NCBI RefSeq assembly: GCF_013402915.1
Contig: NC_050719.1
Coordinates: forward strand, 744,001 to 808,000
DNA length: 64,000 nt
Direction: 5' to 3'
From: Zygotorulaspora mrakii
Taxonomy: Eukaryota > Ascomycota > Saccharomycetes > Saccharomycetales > Saccharomycetaceae
Each line of letters begins with the position of its first letter. The stretch's first letter is position 1. Made by a program: the position numbers and the translations under genes. The notes beneath the pieces are model-generated. The model did not search any database and was not told where the DNA came from. It saw nothing but the letters and a program-made list of their open reading frames with translations. Of this stretch, positions 61,615 through 64,000 are shown piece by piece.

Positions 61615-62736
61615 ATGACTGCGATGGCAAGGGCACCAAAGGTGCATCTGTTGGGGCTAGGATCCATGGGTACTGTGCTTGCTGTGAATCTATTGCGTTT
61701 CACAAATGCTGCCGTGATTCCATTGTTTAGATCCAAAGAGAAAGTGGACAGATTTCAAACAGAAGGTAATAGCACTATAGGAATTCGTGAAATCTATGAT
61801 AAAAAGTCTCCTCTTTTCACCTGCAAACTGGAAGAATGTGAGTGCCCGGAAACATACCAAGGGGGCCCAATTAAGAATTTGGTTGTCACAACAAAAACTT
61901 ACCAAACAAAAGACGCTTTGCAACCATATTTACCATATATCAACTCTAGCACTAACCTTATTCTAGTTCAAAATGGCCTCGGTGTCTTGGAACTGTTGAG
62001 AGATGAAATTTTTACAGGAAAGTCGTCGAGACCACAACTTTTCCAAGGTGTGATATCTCATGGTGTCTACTTGGAAAAGGGCTATATCTACAACCATGCA
62101 GGCTGGGCACCCATGAAAATAGCCAGAATACCCTGGGAAGAGACCGGAATCATTCAGAGAAAAAAAGATGCTCAAGCTGATCGGGCTGAAAACGAACTGG
62201 TAGCACTACTCATGGAGCAACCATTTGCGCAATTTTTTGGTACCCAACACATGACGTATCAGGAGTTGCTCGTAGGTCAACTATACAAGTTTTTGGTCAA
62301 CGCCTGCATCAATCCAGTCACTTCCATTATGGATTCGCTCAATGGTGAAATAGTCGACGATTGCTCGGATATATTTACACTCATCGTTGATGAGTGCCTA
62401 CAGGTTCTTGAGCTATCGTATTCAAGAATTTTCAATTACGAAGATGTATACCAGAATCAGAAAGAGTATCCTGATATGAAGGTGAAATCTGTCTTGAACA
62501 CCGAGCACATGGTTCGGCAAATCATCGAAATCGGCTGTGTAATCAACGCGAAGAACAGCAGTTCAATGAGACAGGATACCTTATACTTGAGAGACACAGA
62601 AATTGAGTATATCAATGGCTACATCGTGAAACTTGCCTCAAGATTTAAAATCGAGGCTAAAACCAACAGAGCGATTGTATCCCTGGTCAACTTAAGACTT
62701 GGTCTGAACAGAAGGAGAGCAAATGTTGGTGACTGA
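61615..62736 (+). CDS. PAN5: 2-Dehydropantoate 2-reductase (ketopantoate reductase)
   Basis: A 373-residue NADPH-dependent enzyme of pantothenate and coenzyme A synthesis that reduces ketopantoate to pantoate. The dinucleotide-binding motif is VHLLGLGSMGTVLAVNLLRF near residue 10. NLILVQNGLGVLE and FQGVISHGVYLEKGYIYNHA are family blocks, and QLYKFLVNACINPVTSIMDS carries the catalytic lysine segment. The frame starts five codons earlier without an ATG, so the start is 61615 (MTAMARAPKVHLL). S. cerevisiae Pan5 (YHR063C) is 379 residues. Confidence 0.95.
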   Translation: MTAMARAPKVHLLGLGSMGTVLAVNLLRFTNAAVIPLFRSKEKVDRFQTEGNSTIGIREIYDKKSPLFTCKLEECECPETYQGGPIKNLVVTTKTYQTKDALQPYLPYINSSTNLILVQNGLGVLELLRDEIFTGKSSRPQLFQGVISHGVYLEKGYIYNHAGWAPMKIARIPWEETGIIQRKKDAQADRAENELVALLMEQPFAQFFGTQHMTYQELLVGQLYKFLVNACINPVTSIMDSLNGEIVDDCSDIFTLIVDECLQVLELSYSRIFNYEDVYQNQKEYPDMKVKSVLNTEHMVRQIIEIGCVINAKNSSSMRQDTLYLRDTEIEYINGYIVKLASRFKIEAKTNRAIVSLVNLRLGLNRRRANVGD

Positions 62737-63393
62737 AGAACTCTGAAAGCAGTTTAATTTAGATAGACTAGTATTAGACCCCATTATAAATACTGTAGAA
62801 TTACTCGTATAGAAATACATATTGTAACCGATAAAGAAGCTTGTAAAGCAGCTTTTTCTCCAAAGTTCCAGTTGTTGGTAGAAATCATGACAGCAGATCC
62901 AGTTAGTCAATTCTGGAAGATGATTCACACTTCATGTGTGTCTGTTTTTGTGGCAGCTTTGTTTTTATTTAGTTTCTTCCCGATTGCTGTCATTTTGAGC
63001 TGACGGGCGAGACGCAAGACAGAAAAATATCAAAAAAATTTGACACTACGGAGAAAGATGAAAACAAATAGCCAAATAGTATCAAATAAATGTCATAATA
63101 AAAAGCAATCGAAAGGAGAAATACTTTTATAATCCAGCTTTTTTTGATCCCTGATTAGTAGTTCATAGGCATATTAACTATTGGACGCCTGATAGCTCAA
63201 TAATAGCTTTCGGTTTAACAGATTTTTTGACTGATTTGAAATACGACACTGATCGGTGATCATCGAAAAAAAAAATATAAGAAATATCGTTCAAGTCTTG
63301 GAGGATTGTGAAAGGTTCTCACTAGGAATTAAGAAGTAATTCGAGAGACTGGGATATCTGGAATATTTTTGTGAATATTTTTTCTCGTTGAAC
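62737..63393. promoter_or_regulatory. SUM1 upstream region
   Basis: About 650 bases between PAN5 and SUM1. It is AT-rich with an A9 run near 63266. I see no gene or RNA in it. Confidence 0.5.
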
Positions 63394-64000
63394 ATGGCGA
63401 AGAATTCGGAAGAAGCCAGCAATGGGGTAGATATGAAGAAAGAAGTCAATGACGTTGACGAATCACAAAGCAATGGTGGCTTATCACTTCCGATGATCCA
63501 ACAGGAATTGAATGCCACATCTGAGAAATTTCATGAATTGGAGGATTTGCTGCTATCCAGGGATACCACAGTGACTGCAACCATCCAGGATCTATTCAAC
63601 ACTGTAAAAACGCTATCTTACAATCAATCGATTTTAGAGAATAAGTTAGATGATGCGTTGAAGAATCAAATTAATTCAGATGTGTTGGTGAATAGTATAA
63701 ATGAAAGGTTGAATAAGCTCTCCTCCTCAATGGGGACGATAACGAAGTCATTTCAATCCTCAGAAGCAAGTAATAATTTGAGTAGTCTTGCTAGTATGGT
63801 TCCAGTGGATAATGGGGGTGATCAGCTTATGTCAAGACCTCCTACAGTACGGAGGGGTCCAGGAAGGCCACGAAAAGAGAGCAATTTGAATAGGACAAGT
63901 GAATACTCAAACCATAATATTCAACAGGTTAAGGTCATGTTGCCTACCGGCGGTGTTCAATTAGCCAAATCAAAGAGATATTTTACAGATCCTTCAGTCG
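63394..64000 (+). CDS. SUM1: Transcriptional repressor Sum1, partial
   Basis: The first 202 residues; the gene continues beyond the right edge. Sum1 represses middle-sporulation genes with Hst1 and Rfm1 and helps start replication. NQSILENKLDDALKNQINSD followed by VLVNSINERLNKLSS is nearly as in S. cerevisiae Sum1. An AT-hook, RRGPGRPRKE, is at residues 153-162, and AKSKRYFTDPS at about 191-201 matches the SKRYF segment. The N-terminal extension is shorter than in S. cerevisiae. The start is the ATG at 63394. It follows SSZ1 and PAN5, and its S. cerevisiae neighbour TFB1 (YDR311W) is nearby. Confidence 0.92.
   Translation, partial: MAKNSEEASNGVDMKKEVNDVDESQSNGGLSLPMIQQELNATSEKFHELEDLLLSRDTTVTATIQDLFNTVKTLSYNQSILENKLDDALKNQINSDVLVNSINERLNKLSSSMGTITKSFQSSEASNNLSSLASMVPVDNGGDQLMSRPPTVRRGPGRPRKESNLNRTSEYSNHNIQQVKVMLPTGGVQLAKSKRYFTDPSV

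Overview
This 64 kb window is nuclear chromosomal DNA of a budding yeast of the family Saccharomycetaceae. It is densely packed with intron-poor genes, nearly all recognisable as orthologues of Saccharomyces cerevisiae genes, and it carries two yeast-type tRNA genes. The gene order is that of a yeast that did not pass through the whole-genome duplication. Genes that S. cerevisiae splits between two chromosomes are interleaved here in one row, each in single copy: YDR034/035 with YBR056, YPL111-124 with YOR193-207, and YDR310-313 with YHR063-066. High protein similarity to S. cerevisiae suggests a Zygosaccharomyces, Torulaspora or similar lineage; the species cannot be fixed from the sequence alone.

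Layout. 1-6.4 kb: the start of ARO3, a tiny CYSTM-type cysteine-rich membrane protein gene, tRNA-Gln(UUG), an ATF2-like alcohol acetyltransferase and a YBR056W-like glycoside hydrolase. 6.4-17.5 kb: SPC29, RNY1, TFB2, RET1, MEI5, NOC2. 17.5-30.8 kb: GEP3, VPS30, a divergent ribonucleotide reductase large subunit that is not at this locus in S. cerevisiae, DED1, MRP51, HIS3, MRM1, IDI1. 31-39.3 kb: BFR1, MCA1, HOS3, a 39-residue metallothionein-like gene, LIP5. 39.4-52 kb: BEM3, SLK19, TOA1, a YPL113C-like dehydrogenase, PEX25/27, tRNA-iMet, CAR1. 52.3-64 kb: PIB1, SSF1, RRP3, TFB1, SSZ1, PAN5 and the start of SUM1.

Most genes are housekeeping: RNA polymerase III and TFIIH/TFIIA subunits, ribosome biogenesis factors, mitochondrial ribosome factors, lipoate, sterol, histidine, arginine and pantothenate metabolism, autophagy and peroxisome genes. 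They do not form an operon-like system. Several promoters carry expected yeast motifs: PAC/RRPE at ribosome-synthesis genes, Reb1 sites, a poly(dA) tract between HIS3 and MRM1, and a cluster of three Tbf1-type sites between IDI1 and BFR1.

The most interesting items are the extra ribonucleotide reductase with a truncated N-terminal ATP-cone and a basic insert, the small metallothionein with a copper-regulator-like site upstream, the CYSTM gene, and a GC-rich block of non-coding DNA upstream of CAR1. No transposon, LTR, centromere or CRISPR array was seen.
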